Assembly: GCF_004403465.1 (NCBI RefSeq)
Contig: NZ_SOGQ01000054.1
Span: 26,303 to 63,901 of the forward strand
DNA length: 37,599 nucleotides
Origin: Cryobacterium sinapicolor
GTDB taxonomy: Bacteria > Actinomycetota > Actinomycetes > Actinomycetales > Microbacteriaceae
Reading direction: 5' to 3'
The translations under genes were made by a program, and so were the position numbers. This document shows, in pieces, positions 17,531 through 25,707 of the stretch. The notes beneath the pieces are model-generated. The model was not told where the DNA came from. It ran no database searches and was given only the letters and a program-made list of their open reading frames with translations. How positions within the stretch are numbered: position 1 is the first letter of the stretch; each line of letters starts with the position of its first letter.

Positions 17531-19198
17531 CTAGGCGCGCAGCCAGACGGTGGTGTCGCCGGGCAGGGTGTTTCCGGGCAGCGGGCCGCTGGCGAGCAGG
17601 AGCTCGCCGGCAGGCAAAGGCACGGATGCCGCACCCGTGTTCGCGACGACCGTCACCGCGCCGTTCGTGAACGCCACGATCTCGTCAGCGTGGGCGTCCA
17701 GCCACTCCACCGAACCCAGTCCGAGGGTGTGCTCCCGGCGCAGGCGCAGGGCCAGCGTGTACAGCTCGAGGGTGGAGCCGGTGACGCCGGCCTGCGCGTC
17801 GCGGGCGAGTCCTGCCCACTCGGCCGGCTGCGGCAGCCAGCTCGCCGAGGTCGGGCCAAAGCCGTAGGAGGGTGCGGCGGCTTCCCAGGGAAGCGGCACG
17901 CGGCATCCGTCACGGCCGTATCGTTCCCCGTTGGTACGAAACCAGGTGGGGTCCTCGCGGGCGGAGTCGGGCAGGTCGATGACCTCGGGCAGGCCCAGTT
18001 CCTCGCCCTGGTAGAGGTAGCTGGATCCCGGCAGTGCGAGCATGAGCGCCGAGGCGGCCCGGGCGCGGTGCAGGCCGATCACGGTGTCGGGGAGGTCGGG
18101 CGTCTTCGGCCCGATGCCGTGGCCCTGCAGGTTTTCGTGGTTGAGCGCGAGGCGGGAGGCGTGGCGCACGACGTCGTGGTTCGAGAGTACCCAGGTGCTC
18201 GGGGCGCCCACCGCGCCGAATGCGGCCAGGGAGTCGTCAATGACGCGGCGGAGGGCCGGCCCGGCCCAGGCGGTCTCGAGGTAGGCGAAATTGAAGGCCT
18301 GATGCATCTCGTCGGGGCGCACCCAGTCGGCGACGTGGCTGAGCGGGTCGACCCAGGCCTCGGCGGCGAGGATGCGGTCGCCCGGGTACTCGTCGAGGAT
18401 CAGCCGCCAGTCGCGGTAGATTTCGTGCACACCGTCCTGGGCCCAATAGGGCGCGGTTTCGGGCCACTCGGTGATGATGCCTGGTCCCTCCGTCGAGGCG
18501 CCGCCCATGCTGCCGCCCGCGACCGGAGGCGTGTAGTCGGGAAGACCGGCCGCTTTGATCATGCCGTGCGCGACGTCCACCCGAAAACCGTCTGCCCCGC
18601 GGTCGAGCCAGAACCGGAGCACATCACGGAATTGCGTCTTCACCCATTCGTTGTCCCAGTCGAAGTCGGGTTGGGTGGTGTCGAAGAGGTGCAGGTACCA
18701 CTGGCCGGGAGTGCCGTCCGGGTTCGTGACGCGGGTCCAGGCATTGCCGCCGAAGACGGAATCCCAGTTGTTCGGGGGAAGGTCGCCGTTTTCGCCCTGG
18801 CCGTCACGGAAGATGTAATGCGCGCGCTCCTCACTGCCCTTGGCGGCGGCGAGGGCAGCTTCGAACCACGGATGGTCACTTGAGGAGTGGTTCGGCACGA
18901 GATCCACGATCACGCGGATGCCCAGCTCGTGTGCCGTGTGCTGCAGGGTGTCGAAGTCAGCGAGCGTGCCGAAGAGCGGGTCGACATCGCAATAATCGGC
19001 CACGTCGTAACCAGCGTCGTTCTGCGGTGACGTGTAGAACGGCGAGAGCCAGATGGCGTCGATCCCGAGAGCCCGGAGAGCAGGGAGACGATTGGTGATG
19101 CCGGTCAGATCGCCCATCCCGTCACCGTTGGCGTCCGCAAAGGACCGAGGATAGATCTGATAGATAACTGCGGTTCGCCACCACTCTGAGCCTGTCAT
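17531..19198 (-). CDS. GH13 alpha-glucosidase / oligo-1,6-glucosidase
   Basis: A 555-residue cytoplasmic glycoside hydrolase. Conserved regions appear in order: WWRTAVIYQIYPRSFAD, DLVPNHSSSDHPWF (region I), GADGFRVDVAHGM (nucleophile Asp), ILAAEAWVDP (acid Glu) and VLSNHDVVRHASR (region IV). This set is typical of alpha-glucosidases acting on maltose and short maltodextrins. No signal peptide is visible. The ATG at 19198 is chosen because the family normally begins near WWRTAVIYQIYP; an open frame extends 35 codons further. It is divergent from the maltose transporter and follows a TTGACA-N17-TATATC promoter. Confidence 0.92.
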   Translation of the reverse strand: MTGSEWWRTAVIYQIYPRSFADANGDGMGDLTGITNRLPALRALGIDAIWLSPFYTSPQNDAGYDVADYCDVDPLFGTLADFDTLQHTAHELGIRVIVDLVPNHSSSDHPWFEAALAAAKGSEERAHYIFRDGQGENGDLPPNNWDSVFGGNAWTRVTNPDGTPGQWYLHLFDTTQPDFDWDNEWVKTQFRDVLRFWLDRGADGFRVDVAHGMIKAAGLPDYTPPVAGGSMGGASTEGPGIITEWPETAPYWAQDGVHEIYRDWRLILDEYPGDRILAAEAWVDPLSHVADWVRPDEMHQAFNFAYLETAWAGPALRRVIDDSLAAFGAVGAPSTWVLSNHDVVRHASRLALNHENLQGHGIGPKTPDLPDTVIGLHRARAASALMLALPGSSYLYQGEELGLPEVIDLPDSAREDPTWFRTNGERYGRDGCRVPLPWEAAAPSYGFGPTSASWLPQPAEWAGLARDAQAGVTGSTLELYTLALRLRREHTLGLGSVEWLDAHADEIVAFTNGAVTVVANTGAASVPLPAGELLLASGPLPGNTLPGDTTVWLRA

Positions 19199-19228
19199 GA
19201 AAAGAAACCCTACGGCATTTTCATGATG

Positions 19229-19244
19229 ATGGAAGCGCTTGCAG
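19229..19244. promoter_or_regulatory. LacI-type operator O1 (alpha-glucosidase side)
   Basis: A 16-bp imperfect palindrome centred on AAGCGCTT (ATGGAAGC/GCTTGCAG), within the transcribed leader about 25-40 nt after the expected alpha-glucosidase transcription start. The form fits the operators of LacI-family sugar regulators. Confidence 0.7.
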
Positions 19245-19274
19245 GCCTGTGGGCTGCGCGTATCACCTGCCCGA

Positions 19275-19303
19275 GATATAGATCCGACTATTTCAGTTGT
19301 CAA
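19275..19303 (-). promoter_or_regulatory. alpha-glucosidase promoter
   Basis: On the minus strand a perfect TTGACA (19303-19298) is followed after exactly 17 nt by TATATC (19280-19275). Its -35 hexamer overlaps that of the divergent malE promoter. Confidence 0.75.
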
Positions 19304-19325
19304 TGGTTCCGAAAGTTGCTATACA
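19297..19325 (+). promoter_or_regulatory. malE promoter
   Basis: TTGTCA (19297-19302), 17-nt spacer, TATACA (19320-19325). The -35 shares five bases with the opposing -35. The -10 is partly covered by operator O2, which fits steric repression. Confidence 0.75.
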
Positions 19326-19340
19326 TGTAAACGCTTGCAT
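19325..19340. promoter_or_regulatory. LacI-type operator O2 (malE side)
   Basis: A 16-bp imperfect palindrome ATGTAAAC/GCTTGCAT covering the last base of the malE -10 box and the expected transcription start. It has the same core design as O1, 96 bp away (about nine helical turns), so looping between the two is possible. Confidence 0.72.
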
Positions 19341-19370
19341 AAAATTCAATGTCCTGAGAAAGGCACACCA

Positions 19371-20609
19371 ATGATGGTGAACATGAAAGGTCTCGTCGCT
19401 GCCGGCGCCGTAGTGGTCGCAGCGTCCCTCGCATTGTCCGGATGCTCCGGCGGGGCCTCCCCGCAGGATGGCGACGGCGATAAAGCCGCCGCCAACACTT
19501 TAACGGTTTGGGTCGATGCCGACCGCGGCACGGTCCTCAAAGACGCGGCGGCGGCATTCACGAAGGAATCCGGCGTCAAGGTAAAGCTCATCCAGAAGGA
19601 CTTCCCCAAGATCCAGGAAGAGTTCATTGCACAGGTTCCGACCGGCAAGGGCCCCGACATCACGATCGGCGCCCACGACTGGATCGGGAACCTCGTCTCG
19701 AACGGCGTGCTCAAGCCCGTCGAACTCGGTGATACGACCGCTGACTTCCAGCCGGTCGCCGTCACCGCGATGACCTTCGAGGGCAAGACCTACGGTGTCC
19801 CCTACTCGATCGAGAACATCGCCCTCCTCCGCAACACGGCCCTGGCGCCGACCGCGCCGGCGACGTACGCGGACATGGTCGCCGCCGGCACCGCCGCCGG
19901 CACTGAGTTCCCGTTCCTCGTACCCGTGGGACCGGAATCGGACCCCTATCACCTGTACCCGTTCCAGACCTCGTTCGGTGCCCCCGTGTTCGGCACCAAC
20001 TCCGACGGCAGCTATAACGCCGAAGACCTCTCGATCGGCAACGCCGGTGGAGAGGCCTACGCGGCGTGGCTCGCATCCGAAGGCGCCGCAGGGCACCTCA
20101 GCGTGAACATCACCAACGACATCGCCAAAGAGAAGTTCAACGCCGGCGCATCGCCGTTCTTCCTCTCCGGTCCGTGGAATGTCCCGGATGCCCAGAAGGC
20201 CGGCATCGACGTTGCGATCGACCCGATCCCGACTGCCAGCGCCAACCCTGCCCAGCCGTTTGTTGGCGTGCAGGGCTTCTTCGTGAGTGCGAAGACCAAG
20301 AACGCTCTCGCTGCCAATGAGTTCCTGGTGAACTACATCGGCTCCGAAGAGGTGCAGACGGCACTCTACGAGGTCGGCGGGCGCCCGCCGGCGCTGACCA
20401 GCGCCTTCGAGGCAGCTGCCGCCGACCCGATCACCGCCGGTTTCGGTACGGTCGGCGCAACCGCCGTTCCGATGCCCAACATCCCGCAAATGGGCAAGGT
20501 CTGGCAGTTCTGGGGTGTCACCGAGGCCGCGATCATCGCGGGCGAGGGCGACCCGGCTGCGCTGTGGCAGAAGATGACTGGCGAAATCCAGGGCGCCATC
20601 GCGAAGTAA
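19371..20609 (+). CDS. malE: maltose/maltodextrin-type ABC transporter, solute-binding lipoprotein
   Basis: A 412-residue extracellular binding protein of the MalE type. The N-terminus is a lipoprotein signal ending LALSGC, with the lipidated Cys at residue 25. The mature part has TLTVWVDADRGTVLKDAAAAFTKES-type start, GPDITIGAHDWIGNLVSNG, KTYGVPYSIENIALLRN and a C-terminal IPQMGKVWQFWG segment typical of maltodextrin-binding proteins. AAAGG lies 7 nt before the ATG at 19371. It is the first gene of malE-malF-malG-GH13. Substrate identity is inferred from the family and two neighbouring amylolytic enzymes. Confidence 0.92.
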   Translation: MMVNMKGLVAAGAVVVAASLALSGCSGGASPQDGDGDKAAANTLTVWVDADRGTVLKDAAAAFTKESGVKVKLIQKDFPKIQEEFIAQVPTGKGPDITIGAHDWIGNLVSNGVLKPVELGDTTADFQPVAVTAMTFEGKTYGVPYSIENIALLRNTALAPTAPATYADMVAAGTAAGTEFPFLVPVGPESDPYHLYPFQTSFGAPVFGTNSDGSYNAEDLSIGNAGGEAYAAWLASEGAAGHLSVNITNDIAKEKFNAGASPFFLSGPWNVPDAQKAGIDVAIDPIPTASANPAQPFVGVQGFFVSAKTKNALAANEFLVNYIGSEEVQTALYEVGGRPPALTSAFEAAAADPITAGFGTVGATAVPMPNIPQMGKVWQFWGVTEAAIIAGEGDPAALWQKMTGEIQGAIAK

Positions 20610-20615
20610 CACCGT

Positions 20616-20644
20616 GTGCCCGGCTCCATCAGGGAGCCGGGCAC
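20616..20644 (+). terminator. hairpin between malE and malF
   Basis: GTGCCCGGCTCC (20616-20627) pairs perfectly with 20633-20644, giving a 12-bp GC-rich stem with a 5-nt loop, 6 bp after malE. No T-tract follows. In such operons this hairpin normally protects malE mRNA or reduces read-through, giving more binding protein than permease. Confidence 0.7.
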
Positions 20645-20705
20645 CGCGTGCTCCACCACCACACATCAGGCAAGGTTGCCGGCAGGCGCCAGAGATCGGA
20701 CGAAG

Positions 20706-22343
20706 ATGCCCACCCCACGAACAGGTCGCGATCGCACCGCGCGCGACAACTCGCTGGTCACCCAGTTGAGGCAATCCAAGCGGGCGGGACGAATTGCCGA
20801 GGCGGCGTCCGTCGGGATCAAGACTCTCCTGGTGAAAATTCTGCTCCTCGGTATTGTTGACGCGATCAGCGTCTACGCCCTCTTCGTGCTCTTCCTGAAG
20901 CAGGACTGGGTCGTTTTCGGACTCGTTCTGGCAGTTACTCTGATCGTCAACTGGATCTACTTCAGCAAAAACGCCCTGCCGGCCAAGTACCTCACCCCCG
21001 GCCTGATCTTCCTTGTGATCTTTCAAATCTTTGTTGTGGGCTATTCCGGCTACATCGCTTTCACGAACTACGGCACCGGGCACAACAGCACCAGGGAGGA
21101 CGCGGTTTCATCACTCATCGCCTCCGCGCAGCAGCGAGTGCCGGACTCGGTCGCGTATGACATCACCGTGATCGAGCAACTGGGTGCCTATAGTCTCCTC
21201 GTCACCGACCCTGACGGTCGGATCAGCGTCGGCAGTGCCGACGCGCCCCTGCGTGAAGTCACCGATGCCGAGACGGATGCCGACGGCGTCGCCACCGCAC
21301 TTCCCGGCTACACCTCGCTCAAGTTCAGCGACATCGCTGCCAATCAAGAGGTCATCGCGGCCCTCTCGGTGCCCCTCACCGACGACCCGAACGAGGGGGT
21401 GCTCCGCACCCCGGACGGCTCAAAGGCCTATCTCTACCTATCCGATCTGGTCTACGACGAGGCCGCGAGAACGATGACGAACACCACGACGAACGTCGTC
21501 TACGCCGAGGACCGTACAGTCGGGGCGTTCGCCGCGGAGGACGGTACCGAACTGCGCCCCGGCTGGAAGGTTGAGGTCGGATTCGATAACTTTGCCCGTG
21601 CGTTCGGCACGGATTCCATTCGGGGGCCGCTGATCAACGTGACCCTGTGGACCTTCGCCTTCGCTTTCCTTTCTGTCGCCACCACGTTCGCGCTCGGGCT
21701 CTTCCTGGCGCTGGTCTTCAATGACCTGCGGATGCGCGGACGCAACGTCTACCGCGTCGTCTTGATTCTTCCCTACGCGTTCCCGGCATTCCTGTCCGCG
21801 CTGGTCTGGGCGGGGCTGCTCAACCCGCAGTTCGGCTTCGTCAACCAGGTGCTGTTCGGCGGGGCGGAAATACCCTGGCTCACAAACGAATGGCTGGCAA
21901 AATTCAGCATCATCTTCGTGAACCTGTGGCTCGGCTTCCCCTACATGTTCCTGGTCTGCACGGGTGCTCTTCAGTCGATTCCCGGCGAGTTGCAGGAGGC
22001 GGCAACGGTCGACGGGGCGCGGCCCTGGCAGGTGTTCCGGCTGATCAAGCTACCGCTGCTGCTCGTGTCGGTGGCCCCGCTGCTCATCTCGTCGTTCGCG
22101 TTCAACTTCAACAATTTCAACCTCATCTACATGCTCACCAATGGCGGGCCGAGAGACGTTACCGCGGGAGTGAATGTGGGTGCGACCGACATCCTCATCT
22201 CGATGGTTTACAAGGTCGCCTTCGTCGGTGCGAACCGCGACTACGGATTGGCGAGTGCGTTCTCCATCATCATTTTCCTGCTGGTCGCGATCGTTTCGAT
22301 CATCAGCTTTAGGCAGACCAAGGCACTAGAGGAGCTGAACTGA
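20706..22343 (+). CDS. malF: maltose-type ABC transporter permease
   Basis: A 545-residue inner-membrane permease. Three N-terminal helices (LLVKILLLGIVDAISVYALF; WVVFGLVLAVTLIVNWIYF; GLIFLVIFQIFVVGYSGYIAF) precede a large extracytoplasmic loop of roughly 190 residues, as in E. coli MalF, then the permease core with the EAA loop LQEAATVDGARPWQVFRLIKLP. The ATG at 20706 is preferred; an open frame continues 30 codons upstream through the malE-malF hairpin, which is unlikely to be coding. malG begins 1 bp after the stop. There is no ATPase gene in the locus. Confidence 0.9.
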   Translation: MPTPRTGRDRTARDNSLVTQLRQSKRAGRIAEAASVGIKTLLVKILLLGIVDAISVYALFVLFLKQDWVVFGLVLAVTLIVNWIYFSKNALPAKYLTPGLIFLVIFQIFVVGYSGYIAFTNYGTGHNSTREDAVSSLIASAQQRVPDSVAYDITVIEQLGAYSLLVTDPDGRISVGSADAPLREVTDAETDADGVATALPGYTSLKFSDIAANQEVIAALSVPLTDDPNEGVLRTPDGSKAYLYLSDLVYDEAARTMTNTTTNVVYAEDRTVGAFAAEDGTELRPGWKVEVGFDNFARAFGTDSIRGPLINVTLWTFAFAFLSVATTFALGLFLALVFNDLRMRGRNVYRVVLILPYAFPAFLSALVWAGLLNPQFGFVNQVLFGGAEIPWLTNEWLAKFSIIFVNLWLGFPYMFLVCTGALQSIPGELQEAATVDGARPWQVFRLIKLPLLLVSVAPLLISSFAFNFNNFNLIYMLTNGGPRDVTAGVNVGATDILISMVYKVAFVGANRDYGLASAFSIIIFLLVAIVSIISFRQTKALEELN

Positions 22344-22344
22344 C

Positions 22345-23253
22345 ATGCAGGTCAACAATCGGGAGACAAGCGACCGCATCGTCGCGCGAAAGTCGTCATT
22401 CCAGTTCAAGCGCTGGTTCAAAGCAACGGGATGGCGCCACCTGATCGGCGTGTTCATGGCCGTGTTCTCGGCGTTCCCCCTTGTCTACGTGCTCTCGGCA
22501 GCGCTGCAACCCGGCGGCACTCTGATCACGGCAAATGGGCTCTTCAGCGAGGTGAGCCTCGGCAGCTTTGTGACGCTCTTCAACCTGCCCCAACAGCCAT
22601 ACGCCGCCTGGTACGGGAATACCCTGATCATCGGAGTGATCACTTCGATCGGCACGGTATTTTTGGGCGCCCTTGCGGCGTATTCCTTCTCCCGGATGCG
22701 TTTTTTCGGTCGCCGGGGGGGACTGCTCACGCTCGTACTGTTGCAGATGTTTCCCCAACTGTTGGCTGTCGTTGCGATATTCCTCCTGCTCAACGGCATC
22801 TCCGATATCTTCCCCGCGATCGGGCTGGACTCGCAGGTCGGCCTGATCATGGTCTACCTCGGCGGGGCTCTTGGGGTGAACACCTACTTGATGTACGGAT
22901 TTTTCAACACGATTCCCGCATCGATCGATGAGGCCGCCAAGTTGGACGGTGCCGGGCACGCGCGCATCTTCTTCACGATCATCCTGCGACTGGTCGCACC
23001 CATTTTGGCGGTCGTCGGCCTTCTCTCCTTCATCGGCACGACGAACGAGTTCGTCATCGCGAGCATCGTGCTGATCAGCCCGGAGAATCAGACCCTCGCG
23101 GTGGGCCTCTACCAGTTCGTATCTCAGAAATTCTCTACTAACTACTCGGTCTTCGCGGCCGGCGCCGTGCTCGCCGCACTGCCCGTGATGGCCCTGTTCC
23201 TCTGGCTGCAGAAGTACATCGTCGGCGGCCTGACCGCCGGATCGGTGAAGTAA
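22345..23253 (+). CDS. malG: maltose-type ABC transporter permease
   Basis: A 302-residue permease with six predicted helices and the EAA loop IDEAAKLDGAGHARIFFTII, pairing with MalF. The C-terminus (YIVGGLTAGSVK) is the MalG-type ending that contacts the binding protein and translocation path in E. coli. GAGGAG inside the end of malF is a plausible ribosome site. Seven bases separate it from the next gene. As in many Actinobacteria the ATPase is probably a shared MsiK-type protein encoded elsewhere; this is inference from its absence here. Confidence 0.92.
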   Translation: MQVNNRETSDRIVARKSSFQFKRWFKATGWRHLIGVFMAVFSAFPLVYVLSAALQPGGTLITANGLFSEVSLGSFVTLFNLPQQPYAAWYGNTLIIGVITSIGTVFLGALAAYSFSRMRFFGRRGGLLTLVLLQMFPQLLAVVAIFLLLNGISDIFPAIGLDSQVGLIMVYLGGALGVNTYLMYGFFNTIPASIDEAAKLDGAGHARIFFTIILRLVAPILAVVGLLSFIGTTNEFVIASIVLISPENQTLAVGLYQFVSQKFSTNYSVFAAGAVLAALPVMALFLWLQKYIVGGLTAGSVK

Positions 23254-23260
23254 GGGGCGC

Positions 23261-25126
23261 ATGCTTCCGCACCACGACGGGTCGGACCTGTATGTCTCCG
23301 AACAGGCTCCCCGTCCGGGTGACACGGTCGGCGTGCGGGTGCGGGTGCCCGAGGCGTGGGGCGCCGTCGCATCCGTGCACGTGCGCTCGACGCCCGACCG
23401 GGAACCGCGCTTCCACGAGGCCCGGCTGCTCGGCGCGGCCGATGGCTGGCGGTGGTGGCAGGCCGAGGTCGAAATTCTGAACCCGGTCAACGGCTACCGG
23501 TTCCTGATCAACCGGGCGGACGGCGGCCACTGGTGGCTGAACGCCGCCGGGGCGCAGCCCTTCGAGACTGTCGACGCCGAGGACTTCAAGCTCCTCGGCC
23601 ATCCTGCCCCACCGGCGTGGGCCGCATCGACCGTGATGTACCAGATTTTCACGGACCGGTTCGGGCGCTCCCCGGCCGCCGCGCTGCGCGAGAAGCCGGC
23701 CTGGGGCGTGCCCGCGGAGTGGGACGATCCAGTGGCGAAGGGCCAGCCGGCCCGCTCGCACCAGTTCTACGGCGGGGACCTCGACGGCATCGCGGCGCAC
23801 CTGGACCACCTCGACCGGCTCGGCGTCACGCTGCTCTACCTGACCCCCATGTTCCCGGCCGGCTCGAGCCACCGCTACGACGCGCAGAGCTTCGACCTGG
23901 TCGACCCGTCCCTCGGCGGCGACGCCGCCCTCGTGCGGCTGGTCGAGGCCGCCCACGAGCGTGGCTTCAAGGTGATCGGCGACCTCACCTCGAACCACTC
24001 CGGCAATCGGCACGAGTGGTTCCGGGCCGCGCAGCAGAGCCCGGACGCCCCCGAGAGCGACTTCTACTACTGGCTCGACGAGCGGCACGAGCAGTATGCG
24101 TCCTGGCTGGGCGTGCCCGAACTGCCGAAGTTCAACTGGTCCTCGACCGAGCTGCGGCGCCGGTTCATCGAGGGACCGGACTCGGTGGTCGCGAAGTGGC
24201 TGCGGGCCCCGTTCCACCTCGACGGCTGGCGCATCGATGTCGCGAACATGACCGGCCGTCTGCAGGGGGAGGACCTGAACGCCCTGGTGCGGCAGACCAT
24301 TCGGCGCACCATGATCGCGGAGAACCCGGACACGATCCTGCTCGGCGAGTCGACCAATGACGCCGCGGGCGACTTCCAGGGCGACGGCTGGCACGGCGCG
24401 ATGACGTACACGACCTTCACCCGCCCGGTCTGGAGCTGGCTCTCGAAGCCGGAGAGCCCGTCGTCGTTCTTCGGGCTGCCCTACGGCACCATCCCGCTGA
24501 CCGATGGCCGTGCCTTCGTGGACGCCCACCTCCGGTTCACGGCCGGCTACCCCTGGCGCACCCGGCTGGCCACCATGAACGCGCTCGACACGCACGACAC
24601 GCCGAGGTTCCGCACCCACGCGATCGACGGTGGAGTGGCCGTGGCCTTCGGGCTGAGCGTCACCATGCCGGGCATCCCGGTGGTCTTCGCCGGCGACGAG
24701 TTCGGCCTGGTCGGAGACGACGGCGAGGCCTCGCGCACGCCCATGCCCTGGGATACGGCGGACGACCCGGAGGTGGCAGCCACGATCGACCTGTATGCGG
24801 CGCTGATCCACCTGCGTACCGCCCACCCGGCCCTGAACGGCGGTGGAATGCGCTGGGTGCACGTGGGCGCGGATGTGGTCGCCTACGTGCGTGAGTGTGC
24901 GGAGGAGACGGTGCTGCTGGTTGCCGCCCGCGCAGCGTGCACGGTGACCCTGCCGCCCGCGGCGGTGGCGGGAGCACCGACCCGGCTCTTGGGCGACGCC
25001 GCCGTCGGCATGGTGGGCGGGCGCATCCGTCTGCAAACGAACGGGCCGAGCTTCACCGCGTGGTCGCTGCCGGGGGTGGCGGTGCCCGATCGGGGCCCGC
25101 GGTCATCGGGCAGGCCAAGTTGGTGA
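23261..25126 (+). CDS. GH13 maltodextrin-degrading enzyme (neopullulanase / maltodextrin glucosidase type)
   Basis: A 621-residue cytoplasmic enzyme. An N-terminal beta-sandwich of about 120 residues (DTVGVRVRVPEAW...VNGYRFLINRADGGHWWLNAAG) resembles the CBM34 domain of neopullulanases and MalZ. The catalytic barrel has VMYQIFTDRFGRS, GDLTSNHSGNRHEWF, FHLDGWRIDVANMTG (nucleophile Asp), TILLGESTND (acid Glu) and ALDTHDTPRF. No signal peptide is seen, so it acts on imported maltodextrins. GGGG lies a few bases before the ATG. It ends the malEFG operon. Confidence 0.9.
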   Translation: MLPHHDGSDLYVSEQAPRPGDTVGVRVRVPEAWGAVASVHVRSTPDREPRFHEARLLGAADGWRWWQAEVEILNPVNGYRFLINRADGGHWWLNAAGAQPFETVDAEDFKLLGHPAPPAWAASTVMYQIFTDRFGRSPAAALREKPAWGVPAEWDDPVAKGQPARSHQFYGGDLDGIAAHLDHLDRLGVTLLYLTPMFPAGSSHRYDAQSFDLVDPSLGGDAALVRLVEAAHERGFKVIGDLTSNHSGNRHEWFRAAQQSPDAPESDFYYWLDERHEQYASWLGVPELPKFNWSSTELRRRFIEGPDSVVAKWLRAPFHLDGWRIDVANMTGRLQGEDLNALVRQTIRRTMIAENPDTILLGESTNDAAGDFQGDGWHGAMTYTTFTRPVWSWLSKPESPSSFFGLPYGTIPLTDGRAFVDAHLRFTAGYPWRTRLATMNALDTHDTPRFRTHAIDGGVAVAFGLSVTMPGIPVVFAGDEFGLVGDDGEASRTPMPWDTADDPEVAATIDLYAALIHLRTAHPALNGGGMRWVHVGADVVAYVRECAEETVLLVAARAACTVTLPPAAVAGAPTRLLGDAAVGMVGGRIRLQTNGPSFTAWSLPGVAVPDRGPRSSGRPSW

Positions 25127-25180
25127 TAATATTTACCGGTTGCCGAAATGCGGCTTAGTTTTCGTTCACACGAATGCTTC

Positions 25181-25252
<72 letters not shown>

Positions 25253-25285
25253 CTGGCTTGGAAGCTCTTGCAGCCGACAGGTCGT

Positions 25286-25359
25286 GGCGGGGTAGCTCAG
25301 TTGGTTAGAGCACACGGCTCATAATCGTGGTGTCGCGGGTTCAATTCCCGCTCCCGCTA
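25286..25359 (+). tRNA. tRNA-Met (CAT), elongator type
   Basis: Acceptor GGCGGGG (25286-25292) pairs with TCCCGCT (25352-25358) including terminal G-U pairs. Anticodon loop CTCATAA has CAT. The paired first base and the lack of three consecutive G-C pairs in the anticodon stem argue against initiator tRNA. A CAT tRNA-Ile2 cannot be strictly excluded without a model comparison. Confidence 0.9.
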
Positions 25360-25365
25360 CACATA

Positions 25366-25412
25366 AAGGCCCTTTGACCAGGAATTCTATCGGTCTCAGG
25401 GCCCTTCCTTTT
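25366..25412 (+). terminator. terminator after tRNA-Met
   Basis: GGCCCT, a 2-nt bulge and GACC pair with GGTC, a 2-nt bulge and AGGGCC, flanked by AA and TT, followed by CTTCCTTTT. This is the clearest intrinsic-terminator-like structure in the window and marks the end of the core region. Confidence 0.65.
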
Positions 25413-25695
25413 GCCCGGAAGCTGACCGACTCCGCTCTAAACTCCGCTCTAGATTTGAGTTGCGGGAAGGCTACGGTGCCCGTTCCCTCACCTTGCGGTA
25501 GGCGGTGTGTCTCTCGTGCCTGTGGCGCTCAGTTCTCGTGGTGCTGGCGCCAACCCCGAGCGATAACGCTGCATCCCCGGACGATCCCCAACGGGCACGC
25601 GCTACTCGGCAGCGTGCGACTCGGCAGCCGGAGACGTCTGACGTCGTCATGACGGAGGCAACGGAGCAGTTGCTGAGCTATTCGTTCGATACCCC
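25413..25695. other. gene-poor junction after tRNA-Met
   Basis: No convincing gene in either strand over about 280 bp. The visible structure is an 11-bp direct repeat ACTCCGCTCTA at 25429-25439 and 25441-25451 (12-nt period). tRNA 3' ends are common integration points, but I see no integrase and no second copy of the tRNA-Met 3' end in the window. Confidence 0.5.
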
Positions 25696-25701
25696 TAAAA
25701 T
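25696..25701 (+). promoter_or_regulatory. -10 box of leaderless accessory gene
   Basis: TAAAAT, 6 nt before the ATG at 25708; no Shine-Dalgarno sequence. Confidence 0.5.
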
Positions 25702-25707
25702 ATGCTC

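Noticed and set aside
25286..25359. Initiator tRNA-fMet or tRNA-Ile2
   Set aside because: The first acceptor pair is G-U rather than the unpaired C1-A72 of initiators, and the anticodon stem lacks three G-C pairs; tRNA-Ile2 remains a minor alternative.
25374..25652. A 92-codon open frame after tRNA-Met
   Set aside because: It starts inside the terminator hairpin, has no start signal and no recognisable domain.
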